This document shows positions 33,487-41,937 of a stretch of 64,000 nt of DNA, in pieces. The translations under genes and the position numbers were made by a program. Under the pieces are notes generated by a model that did no database searches, was not told the origin of the DNA, and worked only from the letters and a program-made list of their open reading frames with translations. How positions within the stretch are numbered: the stretch's first letter is position 1; every line of letters begins with the position of its first letter. This stretch comes from Bacteroidales bacterium (GTDB lineage Bacteria > Bacteroidota > Bacteroidia > Bacteroidales > F082): contig JAKSNC010000002.1 in assembly GCA_024400195.1 (NCBI GenBank), forward strand, positions 28,905 through 92,904, given 5' to 3'.

Positions 33487-34062
33487 TTACTTAATTTCTT
33501 CGGGTTCTGCCTCGCTGATACGGACCGGTATTGCCTTGCTAATCTCATCAATCTTATCCTTGTCGGTAAGGTCGGTGAAATGCTGATGGAAATACTGCAT
33601 TGCCATTTCGTCTCTCAGTTCGTTGAAAGCGCGAGCTAACTCATTTTGAACGCTGATGTACATCATATATGATGTTCCGCGGTCGTTTTTGAGAGAAATA
33701 ACGCCCTTATTTGTAGCGACTCTGCCAAGAAGCTCAAAGTCCTTGTATTCGACTTCGGGTGCGTTCTCCTTACCGGGTTGTGGTGTGGCGAACTCTTTGG
33801 CTTGGTCTTTCAATGTGGCGATGTCTCCCGGACGGCCGTTGACCAACAGTTTGTCGTACTTGTTGATCATGACGTTCATGATGTTTCTTTCCTTAACTTT
33901 GACGTCCATCTCAGGATTTTCCACCGGAGGGGGCAGACGGCGTGTGATACCGCTGTCCGTGTCCATTGTGGTGGTCACAAGGAAGAATATCAACAGCAAG
34001 AACGAAATATCGGCCATTGAGCTTGCGTTTATCTCCGGTACTTTCTTTTTCTTACGTGCCAT
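33487..34062 (-). CDS. exbD: ExbD/TolR family protein (first ExbD)
   Basis: 191 residues: cytoplasmic basic start (MARKKKKVPEINASS), the conserved Asp in MADISFLLLIFFLVTT that carries protons, then a periplasmic region with LPPPVENPEMD and a C-terminal extension after about residue 130. It stands between the 142-residue membrane protein (19 bp) and the second exbD (10 bp). Tandem exbD genes are common in Bacteroidetes. Confidence 0.9.
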   Translation of the reverse strand: MARKKKKVPEINASSMADISFLLLIFFLVTTTMDTDSGITRRLPPPVENPEMDVKVKERNIMNVMINKYDKLLVNGRPGDIATLKDQAKEFATPQPGKENAPEVEYKDFELLGRVATNKGVISLKNDRGTSYMMYISVQNELARAFNELRDEMAMQYFHQHFTDLTDKDKIDEISKAIPVRISEAEPEEIK

Positions 34063-34081
34063 ATTGATATTTCCTTATAAT

Positions 34082-34510
34082 TTACTTTCTGAACATTTTG
34101 AAGACAACGGAATATATGATGGAGAGAAGAACTCCGGCCACCATAACATAGAGGAAGTTAACGCAGACACCTGCGAAACTATCAACACCACTGCCGACTC
34201 CCATGCTTTCAAGATATTCCTGAGGGAGCTCGTTGGCCGCGAGCGACATAAGGTAGGCTATCAGATAGACTACCACTGCGCATCCCAGACCAACGAGGAT
34301 GCCTTTAATACTTCCCGGATTGATGACGATTCCGTAGATAGGCACGCAAACCATCGCGACAACAACGAGGCATATCATTATGTAGCCGAAATAGAGAGCC
34401 ACATTGACATTTTCACCGCCGTTAGCGAAGGTGTAGCCCATAACGACAACCGACAGAATCATAAGGGTGTAAAGGATCCACTTTGTCGTATTTGCTAATT
34501 TGTCAATCAT
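34082..34510 (-). CDS. Four-TM membrane protein of the ExbB/ExbD cluster
   Basis: 142 residues with four hydrophobic segments (about 12-30, 38-62, 67-92, 112-138) and almost no soluble part. I do not recognise a domain, but a small membrane protein between exbB and exbD is a recurrent arrangement in Bacteroidetes, so it is probably an accessory subunit of the proton channel. Spacing is 33 bp to exbB and 19 bp to exbD. Confidence 0.75.
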   Translation of the reverse strand: MIDKLANTTKWILYTLMILSVVVMGYTFANGGENVNVALYFGYIMICLVVVAMVCVPIYGIVINPGSIKGILVGLGCAVVVYLIAYLMSLAANELPQEYLESMGVGSGVDSFAGVCVNFLYVMVAGVLLSIIYSVVFKMFRK

Positions 34511-34543
34511 AATTCTTTCTTTTTATGCAATTACTATTTCAAA

Positions 34544-35389
34544 TTAGTGCTTTCTTGCATATTTAGTCATAGCATCCATGAAGCTGATTGAACTGTCTTC
34601 CATGTCGCCAAGGATTGTTTCAATCTTGTTGAGGATGATGTTGTAGCAGATCTGAAGGATAACAGCTGTGATAAGACCGAACACGGTTGTCAACAGAGCG
34701 ACCTTCATACCGCCAGCAACGATAGTAGGGCTGATGTCACCGGCTGCAGCGATGTCATCGAATGCCTGGATCATACCGACGACGGTTCCCATGAATCCGA
34801 TCATAGGTCCGAGGGCGATGAACAGGGTAATCCAGCTGGTACCGCTTTCGAGGTTGCCAACCATGACAGAACCGTAGGATGTAAGTGACTTCTCGACTTC
34901 GGCGAGACCGTCATTGTAACGGAGAAGACCCTGATAGAATATACTTGCAACGGGGCCTTTGGTGTCACGGCACACGTCTTTGGCTTTTTCCACACCACCT
35001 TCGTTAAGAGCCTTTTCAAAATTGGCGAGGAGGTTCTTAGTATTCGTCGTGCTCAACGTGAGATAGATAATTCTTTCGATTGACACTGCAAGACCAAGTA
35101 CCAAGATAAGGAGGATGACGCTCATCCACTGCCAGCCACCATCGATGAACTGTTTCTTCAACACTTCGGTGAAAGTAGGATTTTCTACTTCTTCCGGATT
35201 CTGTGCGACGACTTCTTCTGTAGCTGCCTGTGCAGGAGCAACAGTTTGTTCGACGACGGGTTCTTCCTGAGGCTCAGCGACTTGTTCAGTCTGAGGCTCA
35301 TTTCCTTCCTGCTCTTGAGCAAGAACCAAGTTGCTGGCTCCGAATGTCATAAAGCCTACAACTGTGAGTAAAGCGATTAATTTTTTCAT
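34544..35389 (-). CDS. exbB: MotA/TolQ/ExbB proton channel family protein
   Basis: 281 residues. A signal-peptide-like start (MKKLIALLTVVGFMTFGAS) and a Glu/Gln/Ala/Pro-rich periplasmic linker (about 23-70) precede the ExbB core: TM1 near 92-115 (WMSVILLILVLGLAVSI), TM2 near 180-205 (ITLFIALGPMIGFMGTVVGMIQAF), and TM3 near 222-245 with VAGGMKVALLTTVFGL. The core motif GFMGTVxGM is diagnostic. The N-terminal signal plus linker is the typical Bacteroidetes form. First gene of the cluster; no tonB gene is in the operon. Confidence 0.92.
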   Translation of the reverse strand: MKKLIALLTVVGFMTFGASNLVLAQEQEGNEPQTEQVAEPQEEPVVEQTVAPAQAATEEVVAQNPEEVENPTFTEVLKKQFIDGGWQWMSVILLILVLGLAVSIERIIYLTLSTTNTKNLLANFEKALNEGGVEKAKDVCRDTKGPVASIFYQGLLRYNDGLAEVEKSLTSYGSVMVGNLESGTSWITLFIALGPMIGFMGTVVGMIQAFDDIAAAGDISPTIVAGGMKVALLTTVFGLITAVILQICYNIILNKIETILGDMEDSSISFMDAMTKYARKH

Positions 35390-35438
35390 AATAAGAAATG
35401 TTGATTACTAATTAATTTGTTTACATTCTCTTTTTTCT

Positions 35439-35527
<89 letters not shown>

Positions 35528-35559
35528 TTGTTTAGCTTCCATTTTCAGGAAAAGCGAGC

Positions 35560-35567
35560 CAAAGTTA
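35560..35567 (-). promoter_or_regulatory. tRNA-Ser promoter box
   Basis: TAACTTTG on the minus strand, 32 bp before the first base of tRNA-Ser. Confidence 0.5.
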
Positions 35568-35754
35568 CAAAAAAATATTCAAAGAACACTATTTTTTTTT
35601 AAGTCAAAAGTCGAAAGTCGAAAGTTTAAAATCAAAAGAACTGCGACTTTGATGAAGTTAGTATCTTTTAGTTATTGGCCATTAGTCACTTACGATATTT
35701 TTGTTATTTTTAAGCAAAGTCTTCAACAGACCAAACCGCCGAGAAATCCAATTA

Positions 35755-36780
35755 TCAAATTGTCATTTCTCCTCTGAGCGGCACTTGGAGCCACGAGCAG
35801 ACTTCTTCGCGCGAGTAGCCTTCTCCGATAAGGTACATCAGTTTCGCGAGTGCCGATTCCGTCGTGATGTCGTGACCGCTCACCACACCAATCTTGTTGA
35901 GGTTGAGGCTTGTCTCGTATCTCCCCATCTCCACCGAACCTGATTTGCACTGCGTTACATTATATATAATGAGTCCGTTGTCGATTGCCGCTTTAAGTTC
36001 GTTGATGAACCACTCGGTAGTGGGTGCATTACCGGAGCCGTAAGTCTCAAGTATCAAACCCTTCATCTCAGGCGTCCTTAAAGTATTGTGAACCATATTG
36101 AACGTAATGCCTGGAAATAGTTTTAATATACCGACATTGGAATTCATTTTCGTATGAACGATCAGCTTTTTCGTCGTTTTTTGCGCAATATACTCGGTGT
36201 TATACTTTATCCTGACACCGACATCAGCAAGATTCGGGTAGTTGCCGGAGACGAATGCGTTGAAATGTTCGGCGTTGTGTTTTGTCGAGCGATTTCCTCT
36301 AAGAAGTTGATTCTCAAATAAGATAGAGACTTCTGGAACCATCGGACAGCCTTCCTGATTCTTGGCAGCTGCTATTTCGATAGAGGCGATAATATTCTCT
36401 CTTCCATCGCTTCTGACCATTCCCATCGGAAGTTGAGAGCCGGTAAAGACGACAGGTTTGGCGAGGTTTTCAAGCATAAAGCTGAGTGCCGATGCGCTAT
36501 AAGCCATCGTATCGGAGCCGTGAAGAACCACAAAACCGTCATATTTGTCGTAATTTTCCTTTATCTTTCCGGCGAGTGAAATCCAGAACTCAGGCGTCAT
36601 ATTCGATGAATCGATAAGATTCTCAAACGAATAGAAATCAATGTTGTAATCAAGGTTTCGAAGTACCGGAAGATGATCGTACAGGTTATCGAAGTTGAAT
36701 GGCACGAGGCTGCCCGTTTTGGCATCGCGCATCATTCCGATGGTACCGCCGGTGTATAAGACAAGAATTGACGTTTTCAT
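35755..36780 (-). CDS. ansA: Type I (cytoplasmic) L-asparaginase
   Basis: 341 residues without a signal peptide. It hydrolyses asparagine to aspartate and ammonia. Both catalytic threonine motifs are visible: YTGGTIGMM near residue 9-17 and VLHGSDTMAYSASAL near 84-98, plus TGSQLPMGMVRSDGREN near 113. Length and absence of export signal fit type I. It is monocistronic with its own promoter box. Confidence 0.93.
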   Translation of the reverse strand: MKTSILVLYTGGTIGMMRDAKTGSLVPFNFDNLYDHLPVLRNLDYNIDFYSFENLIDSSNMTPEFWISLAGKIKENYDKYDGFVVLHGSDTMAYSASALSFMLENLAKPVVFTGSQLPMGMVRSDGRENIIASIEIAAAKNQEGCPMVPEVSILFENQLLRGNRSTKHNAEHFNAFVSGNYPNLADVGVRIKYNTEYIAQKTTKKLIVHTKMNSNVGILKLFPGITFNMVHNTLRTPEMKGLILETYGSGNAPTTEWFINELKAAIDNGLIIYNVTQCKSGSVEMGRYETSLNLNKIGVVSGHDITTESALAKLMYLIGEGYSREEVCSWLQVPLRGEMTI

Positions 36781-36797
36781 ACATTAAAAATAATCGC

Positions 36798-36805
36798 CAA
36801 AGATA
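36798..36805 (-). promoter_or_regulatory. Bacteroidetes -7 promoter box before ansA
   Basis: TATCTTTG on the minus strand, 17 bp before the asparaginase start. Confidence 0.6.
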
Positions 36806-36920
36806 CGAATTTTTGATTATTAGTGCCCGATAAAACTTTTTTTGAGGGTTACATCACAGCCATTTGTCATTGGTTTTTTATTAAAAAATCGAAACATGTC
36901 AAATGTGTCATATTTAGTTA

Positions 36921-36928
36921 TATTTTTG
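36921..36928 (+). promoter_or_regulatory. Bacteroidetes -7 promoter box before the EamA gene
   Basis: TATTTTTG followed by CG, 26 bp before the chosen ATG; an A+G-rich stretch (aaaagggga) precedes the start. Confidence 0.6.
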
Positions 36929-36954
36929 CGCAAAATTTTTCAAAAGGGGACATA

Positions 36955-37935
36955 ATGTTTGTCGGGGAATTGATTTCGTTAGGCGTTGCCATTTCGTGGA
37001 CAGCCACCGCGCTTTTCGCCGAAGTCGGCTCAAAGCGGATGGGGTCGTTGCCGTTCAACACTATACGGATGACGATGTCGCTCGCGTTCCTCGTCCTCAC
37101 CCTTTGGTTAGTTATGGGAGTCCCCTACCCTCGTCACGCCGACGGCAGCACATGGACATGGCTGCTGCTTTCGGGCGTGGTCGGCTACGTCATCGGCGAC
37201 TACTGTCTGATGCAGGGTTACATCCACATCGGATCGCGTTTCGGGCAGCTTTTCATGACTTTGTCGGCACCAACGGCAGCCATCGCCGGAAGAATCTTTC
37301 TCGGCGAGCAGATGAGTCCGGCGGCCATCATCGGGATGATTATCACATTAAGCGGCATCGCGCTTTCCATCTTGTCGAAAAGCGATGACTCACAGCAACA
37401 TGGCATCCGTTTCAAACTTCCGGCGAGAGGCATTTTCTACGCTGCGATGGCCGGCATCTGCCAAGGTTTCGGGTTAGTGATGAGCAAAGTCGGGCTGACA
37501 CATTACGACGCGGCATTGACTGCCGCCGGCATCGCGCAGGACGCGGTATTTGAAGGTGCGATGTTACAGATGCCAGCCAGCGTCAGCATGTCGTTTGCCG
37601 CCACCACCATCCGCGCATACATCGGGCTCATCGGTTTCTTCTTGGCTTTGACGATCTTCAACAAAGACGGCTTGGAGAAGCTCCGTCACGCCGTCAGCGA
37701 CCGCAAGGCGATGTGGTGCGTTTTCGCCTCCACCATCTTCGGACCGTTTATCGGTGTCAGCGCGTCGCTGCTCGCCACGCAGTTCACATCCGCCGGCATC
37801 GCGCAGACGCTCTTCGCCCTCACGCCGATACTCATCATCGCGCCGGCGGCGGTGCTTTTCCACCAAAAGGTGACAGCGCGGGAAGTCATCGGGGCAGTTG
37901 TCAGCGTGGCTGGAGTCTGCCTGTTTTTCGTGTGA
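36955..37935 (+). CDS. EamA/DMT family exporter
   Basis: 326 residues from the chosen start (MFVGELISLGVAISWT); the longer frame from 36823 covers the promoter. Ten hydrophobic segments arranged as two EamA repeats (about 1-140 and 155-326), each ending in a glycine-rich motif (IIGMIITLSGIALSIL; EVIGAVVSVAGVCLFFV). DMT-superfamily proteins export small metabolites such as amino acids. The substrate cannot be told. By eye it is more G+C-rich than its neighbours. Confidence 0.9.
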   Translation: MFVGELISLGVAISWTATALFAEVGSKRMGSLPFNTIRMTMSLAFLVLTLWLVMGVPYPRHADGSTWTWLLLSGVVGYVIGDYCLMQGYIHIGSRFGQLFMTLSAPTAAIAGRIFLGEQMSPAAIIGMIITLSGIALSILSKSDDSQQHGIRFKLPARGIFYAAMAGICQGFGLVMSKVGLTHYDAALTAAGIAQDAVFEGAMLQMPASVSMSFAATTIRAYIGLIGFFLALTIFNKDGLEKLRHAVSDRKAMWCVFASTIFGPFIGVSASLLATQFTSAGIAQTLFALTPILIIAPAAVLFHQKVTAREVIGAVVSVAGVCLFFV

Positions 37936-38181
37936 CAAGTGCCTTACACTGAAAAAAGTTGATTCACAAAAGAGTCGAATATGTACAAATTACACACAAG
38001 AAAACAAGAGTTTTACTTCTCCTGACTTCATCACTTTTTTGTGCCATCATATAGCGCAGAATGAAAACCATCGAGTTACGTAAAATATTCGGGTGGCTTG
38101 GGGTGATGCATAGTCAAAGTAAGGAAACAACTCTACAACAATTTGATTTTCAACAATTCAAATCAATTTTATAAAAACTAA
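37936..38181. other. Intergenic region, nothing recognised
   Basis: About 245 bp between the convergent EamA and lipoprotein genes. No ORF, RNA or repeat was recognised apart from the hairpin that follows it. Confidence 0.5.
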
Positions 38182-38222
38182 TAGTGAGGAAATCTCGGAT
38201 TTTTTGACAGATTCCCTCACTA
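38182..38222 (-). terminator. Hairpin terminator after the 294-residue lipoprotein gene
   Basis: A 14-bp stem with one mismatch (TAGTGAGGAAATCT / AGATTCCCTCACTA) and 13-base loop; on the minus strand it is followed by TTAGTTTTTAT. It lies 54 bp past the stop. Confidence 0.55.
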
Positions 38223-38275
38223 ATGATGTTTTACTTTATGCTTTTTGTCTTTTGAATTTCAGCAAAACATAGCCA

Positions 38276-39160
38276 TCAATGCACCTTCGTTGACACATAC
38301 ATGATATAAAACTGGTCAGGACCTGATTTCAAGAAATATCTTGTTTGTGTTAGTTGTCTTTCTCCACATATTTCATCCGTTCTCAATTCTGTCACTTTAT
38401 TTAACGGATAATTGGAAATCTTTGAAACATAAAATTCATTGTTAACTCGAATCAATTCTTCAGACTCACCTTTTGAATAACAAATCCTATTTCCAAACAC
38501 CAATGGTGTATTCTCTTTTGAAAACTCAACACTATTAGGCTGCTTTTTTGAAGGTTTGAGATAAATGTCGCAACTGCGATACAAGTTAGCACTGATTACA
38601 AATTCAGAAACACTTTTTGAAGAATGTGCAGGCACGCATATCACTCTCTTTTCCGCAACCGTAATACTATTTGACGAAGTACTTATTGTGGTTTTAGAAT
38701 TTCCAACAACAGTTCCATTCGAATATGTATAGCTTGAGCCATTAGCATTCCCGTGACCGTAATCGCCTACAGAATAATAATTTGCAAAAGCATTTGCCAT
38801 CGTATTGCTATTCATGGCACCGCCAATGTAAGATAGATTCGTTGAGACTGTTGTCGCTCTATTTTGCGTATACATTCTATTTCCATAATAGTCATAAGCA
38901 CAGCCATTTGCAACATAGAAACATTCATCAAGATGAATATACAGATTTTCTGATGTCTTATTAAAGAACACGAAACCAATTTCGCCATACTCCTTCCAAA
39001 AATTGTAACCGATCTTACAATTCTCGTCTTCAAATAGCAAATAATCCTCTTTCACTGACACATCTGAAATCGGTTTGGTCTGATACATTTGACAGTATCG
39101 AGGCGGATCACAAGACATTATGGCAAAAGCCATTACAACAAAAAGAAAATTTTTCTTCAT
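38276..39160 (-). CDS. Lipoprotein of unknown family
   Basis: 294 residues with a lipoprotein signal peptide (MKKNFLFVVMAFAIMSC, lipid-modified Cys17). The mature protein has a Ser/Asn/Thr-rich middle (around SSYTYSNGTVVGNSKTTIS, residues about 140-165) and alternating beta-like segments. No known domain was recognised. It is flanked by terminators on both sides and appears to be transcribed alone. Confidence 0.75.
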   Translation of the reverse strand: MKKNFLFVVMAFAIMSCDPPRYCQMYQTKPISDVSVKEDYLLFEDENCKIGYNFWKEYGEIGFVFFNKTSENLYIHLDECFYVANGCAYDYYGNRMYTQNRATTVSTNLSYIGGAMNSNTMANAFANYYSVGDYGHGNANGSSYTYSNGTVVGNSKTTISTSSNSITVAEKRVICVPAHSSKSVSEFVISANLYRSCDIYLKPSKKQPNSVEFSKENTPLVFGNRICYSKGESEELIRVNNEFYVSKISNYPLNKVTELRTDEICGERQLTQTRYFLKSGPDQFYIMYVSTKVH

Positions 39161-39201
39161 TTTTTTATCCCTAAATCCGTGTCGGGCGCAACTTCTAAAT
39201 T

Positions 39202-39330
39202 GTTATTGATTGTGTTAGTTTAAAATTCAGCATAAAAAAAATCGTGGAACTCTGCTTACTTCTCTTAGGTGTTCCACGACCTGTACAATCAATAAGTAAA
39301 GCCCACGATAACTCGTGAGCGTTTACCGCC
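39202..39330. other. Structured intergenic region with nested inverted repeats
   Basis: In the 313-bp gap (39161-39473) an 11-bp perfect inverted repeat (TTATTGATTGT at 39202, ACAATCAATAA at 39284) encloses the terminator hairpin. A second hairpin (GTAAA...TTTAC) follows at about 39296-39326, and GTGGAAC near 39355 can pair alternatively with the terminator arm. Besides termination, this could be a small structured RNA or the footprint of a mobile element. Confidence 0.45.
39231..39279 (-). terminator. Terminator after the DUF2442 gene
   Basis: A perfect 9-bp stem TCGTGGAAC / GTTCCACGA, followed on the minus strand by eight T. Confidence 0.75.
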
Positions 39331-39473
39331 TTACTTTGATTGCACTTGATTATGTGGAACTTCAAGAGAAAAGTTTGCGAAAACGCTATCCAATTATGCC
39401 TATCTAATTATCTCTTTTTCTTTCGTTTAATTTATATTTCGTTCAACCACATACAATTTTCTAATTTCAATTT

Positions 39474-39740
39474 CTAAGCCTCATGAGCATAATTGGCAAA
39501 ATTGCCTAAAATCTGCTCAATGTGAATCACTTCGCTGCAATCGTCGAAAGAGAAGCCGTTGCCAATAAGATACCATTTCTTCCGTTGCGCCATGCTGAGT
39601 TTTTGCACACTCGGAAACTTTGAAACAGCGACGACAATAATTCTTCCGTCTTGCAACAAAATCTGCATCTTTCCTCTTGCAGGAAACGAAACTCCCTTTA
39701 TTCTCGGAACAACATCCCAATATCCTTCGATGGAGCACAT
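39474..39740 (-). CDS. DUF2442 domain protein
   Basis: 88 residues. The pattern ILLQDGRIIVVAVSKFPSVQ, then RKKWYLIGNGFSFDDCSEVIHIEQIL, matches DUF2442, small proteins often near toxin-antitoxin or phage-derived genes; here no DUF4160 partner is present. It starts 10 bp after the stop of the T9SS gene at 39751 and shares its transcript, ending at a strong terminator. Confidence 0.7.
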   Translation of the reverse strand: MCSIEGYWDVVPRIKGVSFPARGKMQILLQDGRIIVVAVSKFPSVQKLSMAQRKKWYLIGNGFSFDDCSEVIHIEQILGNFANYAHEA

Positions 39741-39750
39741 ATTCTGTTTC

Positions 39751-40896
39751 TTACTTCACCGCGATGCGCTGCAACGAAACGCCGGCTTCGGTCGTCACGC
39801 GGAGGAAATAGATTCCTGATGTGAGACTGCTCAAATCGATAGTCGTCATCGTCTCCGATGACTCATTACGACTTATAACGCGTCCCATCATGTCTATCAA
39901 TTCCACATTCTTCAGGCCTTCAGCCTTGACGTTAACAAAGCCCTCCGCTGGATTCGGATAAACGTTGATGTTCATGCTTTCATTCTCCGAAACGCCCCAT
40001 CCGCCTGTTGTGACTTCAATTGGATCACATTGCGAAGCACAACCGTCATCATAAACAGCTTCGACACTATAAGCGTAAGTCGTCTCTTCCTCAGTTTGTG
40101 TATCTCCAAAAGTGCATATAGTAATCAATTCCTCATTGATTTTCACGTCATCTCTGTAAACATTGTAACCCAGCAGATTACCTGTTGAACCTGCTTCAGG
40201 CGTATCCCAGTCAAGGCTGACAAACGGGGCATCTGCTACAGAGAAACCTTGCAAATTCTGGACAGGATTGCAGCTTACACCTCCTTCAACATAAACCGCC
40301 ATACCTAACGAGAAAAGGACTTCGTCCCAATCCACCACAAAATAGGATGGCTTCCAATACCACACGAACTCAAACATATCGCTGTAGTAATACTGGCCGC
40401 GGACGGCATCCGACTGCCCCCCGTAAACAGCCATTCCGTCTCCGTGCATCTCAACGCCAATCCAGAACTCGCCATCTGGAATTTCATACGGCACATCTAA
40501 TTCGATAGTCTGCCATCCTTCTTCCGTCGCGGTGTAATCCTGAGAATAGACCTCCTCGCCGCACGATTCGAAATAATAATAATTCATGTACTCGTTATAC
40601 ATCTGTAAATCAATACCTTCGTAGATTTTCAACGTAAACGAAGCCGTGTTATATTCGTTATATACTTGACGATAAAACTTCAGGCTGGTGATTTTTCCGT
40701 TAATATCCGGATCAATTTGACGCGGTGCCATAACCATGATTGCATCTGCCATCACGGACATATAGGCGAGATTGGTGTTTCCAATCCAACCGTCTTTTTC
40801 CGTCGGAGCGGCAACGTTTTCAAGTTTCATCACTTCCTGAGCGGAAATCATTCTGCCTGCACACAGCAGGGCGATAAAGAGCATAATTTTTTTCAT
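39751..40896 (-). CDS. T9SS-exported fibronectin-III-like protein
   Basis: 381 residues from MKKIMLFIALLCAGRMISAQ; the 24 upstream codons overlap the promoter box and are discarded. After the signal peptide there is a beta-sandwich region (about 20-205, with SLKFYRQVYNEYNTASFTLKIYEG and VDWDEVLFSLGMAVYVEGG), an FN3-like domain (about 215-300, with VSLDWDTPEAGSTGNLLGYNVYRDD), and a type A T9SS sorting domain (VYPNPAEGFVNV, NVELIDMMGRVI, SGIYFLRVTTEAG, ending IAVK). Likely secreted or surface-bound. The ligand is unknown. Confidence 0.82.
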   Translation of the reverse strand: MKKIMLFIALLCAGRMISAQEVMKLENVAAPTEKDGWIGNTNLAYMSVMADAIMVMAPRQIDPDINGKITSLKFYRQVYNEYNTASFTLKIYEGIDLQMYNEYMNYYYFESCGEEVYSQDYTATEEGWQTIELDVPYEIPDGEFWIGVEMHGDGMAVYGGQSDAVRGQYYYSDMFEFVWYWKPSYFVVDWDEVLFSLGMAVYVEGGVSCNPVQNLQGFSVADAPFVSLDWDTPEAGSTGNLLGYNVYRDDVKINEELITICTFGDTQTEEETTYAYSVEAVYDDGCASQCDPIEVTTGGWGVSENESMNINVYPNPAEGFVNVKAEGLKNVELIDMMGRVISRNESSETMTTIDLSSLTSGIYFLRVTTEAGVSLQRIAVK

Positions 40897-40913
40897 TGTA
40901 AAAACTTTTTGTG

Positions 40914-40921
40914 CAAAGGTA
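40914..40921 (-). promoter_or_regulatory. Bacteroidetes -7 promoter box
   Basis: TACCTTTG on the minus strand, 17 bp before the chosen start of the FN3-like T9SS gene. Confidence 0.65.
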
Positions 40922-40995
40922 AAAAATTTTTCGTTGCTGTTTGATAAAAAATCAAACGCATTTGTCAATGGAAAAATATATTCGCGACATCATTT

Positions 40996-41173
40996 AGAAG
41001 CTGTTTTGATTTGTTCGATAGGGATTTCATTAGATTTTCGAGCAGATTTTTCTTGTTTTGCGACGAAGAATAGTGCGAGGAGTGAAACGAGGAAAAGATG
41101 CCGGAAAGATATGCAAATCGCATCGAAATGACATACAATATAATTATCATTGTAAGAAATCAAAACAGATTCT
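40996..41173. mobile_element. MITE-like element, complete copy
   Basis: A 178-bp non-coding block bounded by 17-bp terminal inverted repeats (AGAAGCTGTTTTGATTT at the left; the right end reads AGAATCTGTTTTGATTT on the other strand, one mismatch). The right-hand 47 bases are repeated exactly, in inverse orientation, at the right edge of the window. The right terminus touches the tatD stop codon. A 61-codon frame inside it (40965-41150) has no homology I know and is probably not a gene. Confidence 0.7.
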
Positions 41174-41937
41174 TATAAGCCGAAGAGTTTTTTTGCGTTT
41201 CTCGTCGTAAAATCGGCCACTATCTCAATCGGAACTTCCTTCAACTCCGCTATTTTTTTTGCCACCTCGACCATATAAGCCGGTTCGTTGCGCTGTCCGC
41301 GATACGGCACCGGAGGAAGATACGGATCGTCCGTCTCTAAAACGATGCGTTCATCAGGAATACTCGGCACGATGCCGGCAAGATGCGAATTTTTATACGT
41401 CACGACTCCGCCTATACCTATGTAAAAACCTAATGAAACGGCGTTTTTCATCTGCTCCACAGTTCCTCCAAAACAATGAAAAATGCCTTTCAAACCGCCG
41501 TCCTGCTCTTTGTCAAGGACGCGAAAAATGTCATCAAAAGCCTTACGGATGTGCAGAGAAACAGGCAGTTTCAACTCTTTCGCCCATCTAAGCTGAGTTA
41601 CGAGGGCGTCAATCTGCTCTTTTTTAAAGGTGTCGTCCCAATAATAGTCGAGACCTATTTCGCCTATGCCGATAAAACATTCTCTATCAAGTTCTTTCTC
41701 GATTTCTGAAAGCTGCCTTACATAATCTTCCTTTATATTTTCAGGATGAAGTCCCATCATAACACGGCAACAATCTTGGTGTTGCTCATAAAAACGCATC
41801 ATCGGAGCCACGGAGTCAAGACTGTCGTTGGGCATAATCAGCAGAGAAATGCCGGCCTCCGAAGCTCTTTTCAAAGCCTCTTCCCTATCATTATCAAAGG
41901 CTTGGTCGTAGATATGCGAATGTGTGTTGATAAACAT
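41173..41937 (-). CDS. tatD: TatD family metal-dependent hydrolase / DNase
   Basis: 254 residues of the amidohydrolase superfamily: metal-binding NTHSHIYDQ at 3-11, GLHPENIKEDY near 62, GIGEIGLDYYWDD near 93, LPVSLHIRKAFDD near 130, FHCFGG near 153, and VLETDDPYLPPVPYRG near 200. TatD enzymes are 3'-5' exonucleases and deoxyribonucleases in DNA repair and turnover. Its start overlaps the hflX stop by one base, so the genes are cotranscribed. Confidence 0.93.
   Translation of the reverse strand: MFINTHSHIYDQAFDNDREEALKRASEAGISLLIMPNDSLDSVAPMMRFYEQHQDCCRVMMGLHPENIKEDYVRQLSEIEKELDRECFIGIGEIGLDYYWDDTFKKEQIDALVTQLRWAKELKLPVSLHIRKAFDDIFRVLDKEQDGGLKGIFHCFGGTVEQMKNAVSLGFYIGIGGVVTYKNSHLAGIVPSIPDERIVLETDDPYLPPVPYRGQRNEPAYMVEVAKKIAELKEVPIEIVADFTTRNAKKLFGL

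Noticed and set aside
36823-36954. The longer EamA start
   Set aside because: It includes the promoter box and overlaps A+T-rich sequence; the ATG at 36955 follows a purine-rich ribosome site.
39202-39330. An integron attC site
   Set aside because: Inverted repeats are present but no RYYYAAC/GTTRRRY core pair was found and no integrase gene is in the window.
40965-41150. A 61-residue protein gene in the MITE-like element
   Set aside because: It spans the inverted repeat of a dispersed element and continues outside it; no ribosome site or domain.
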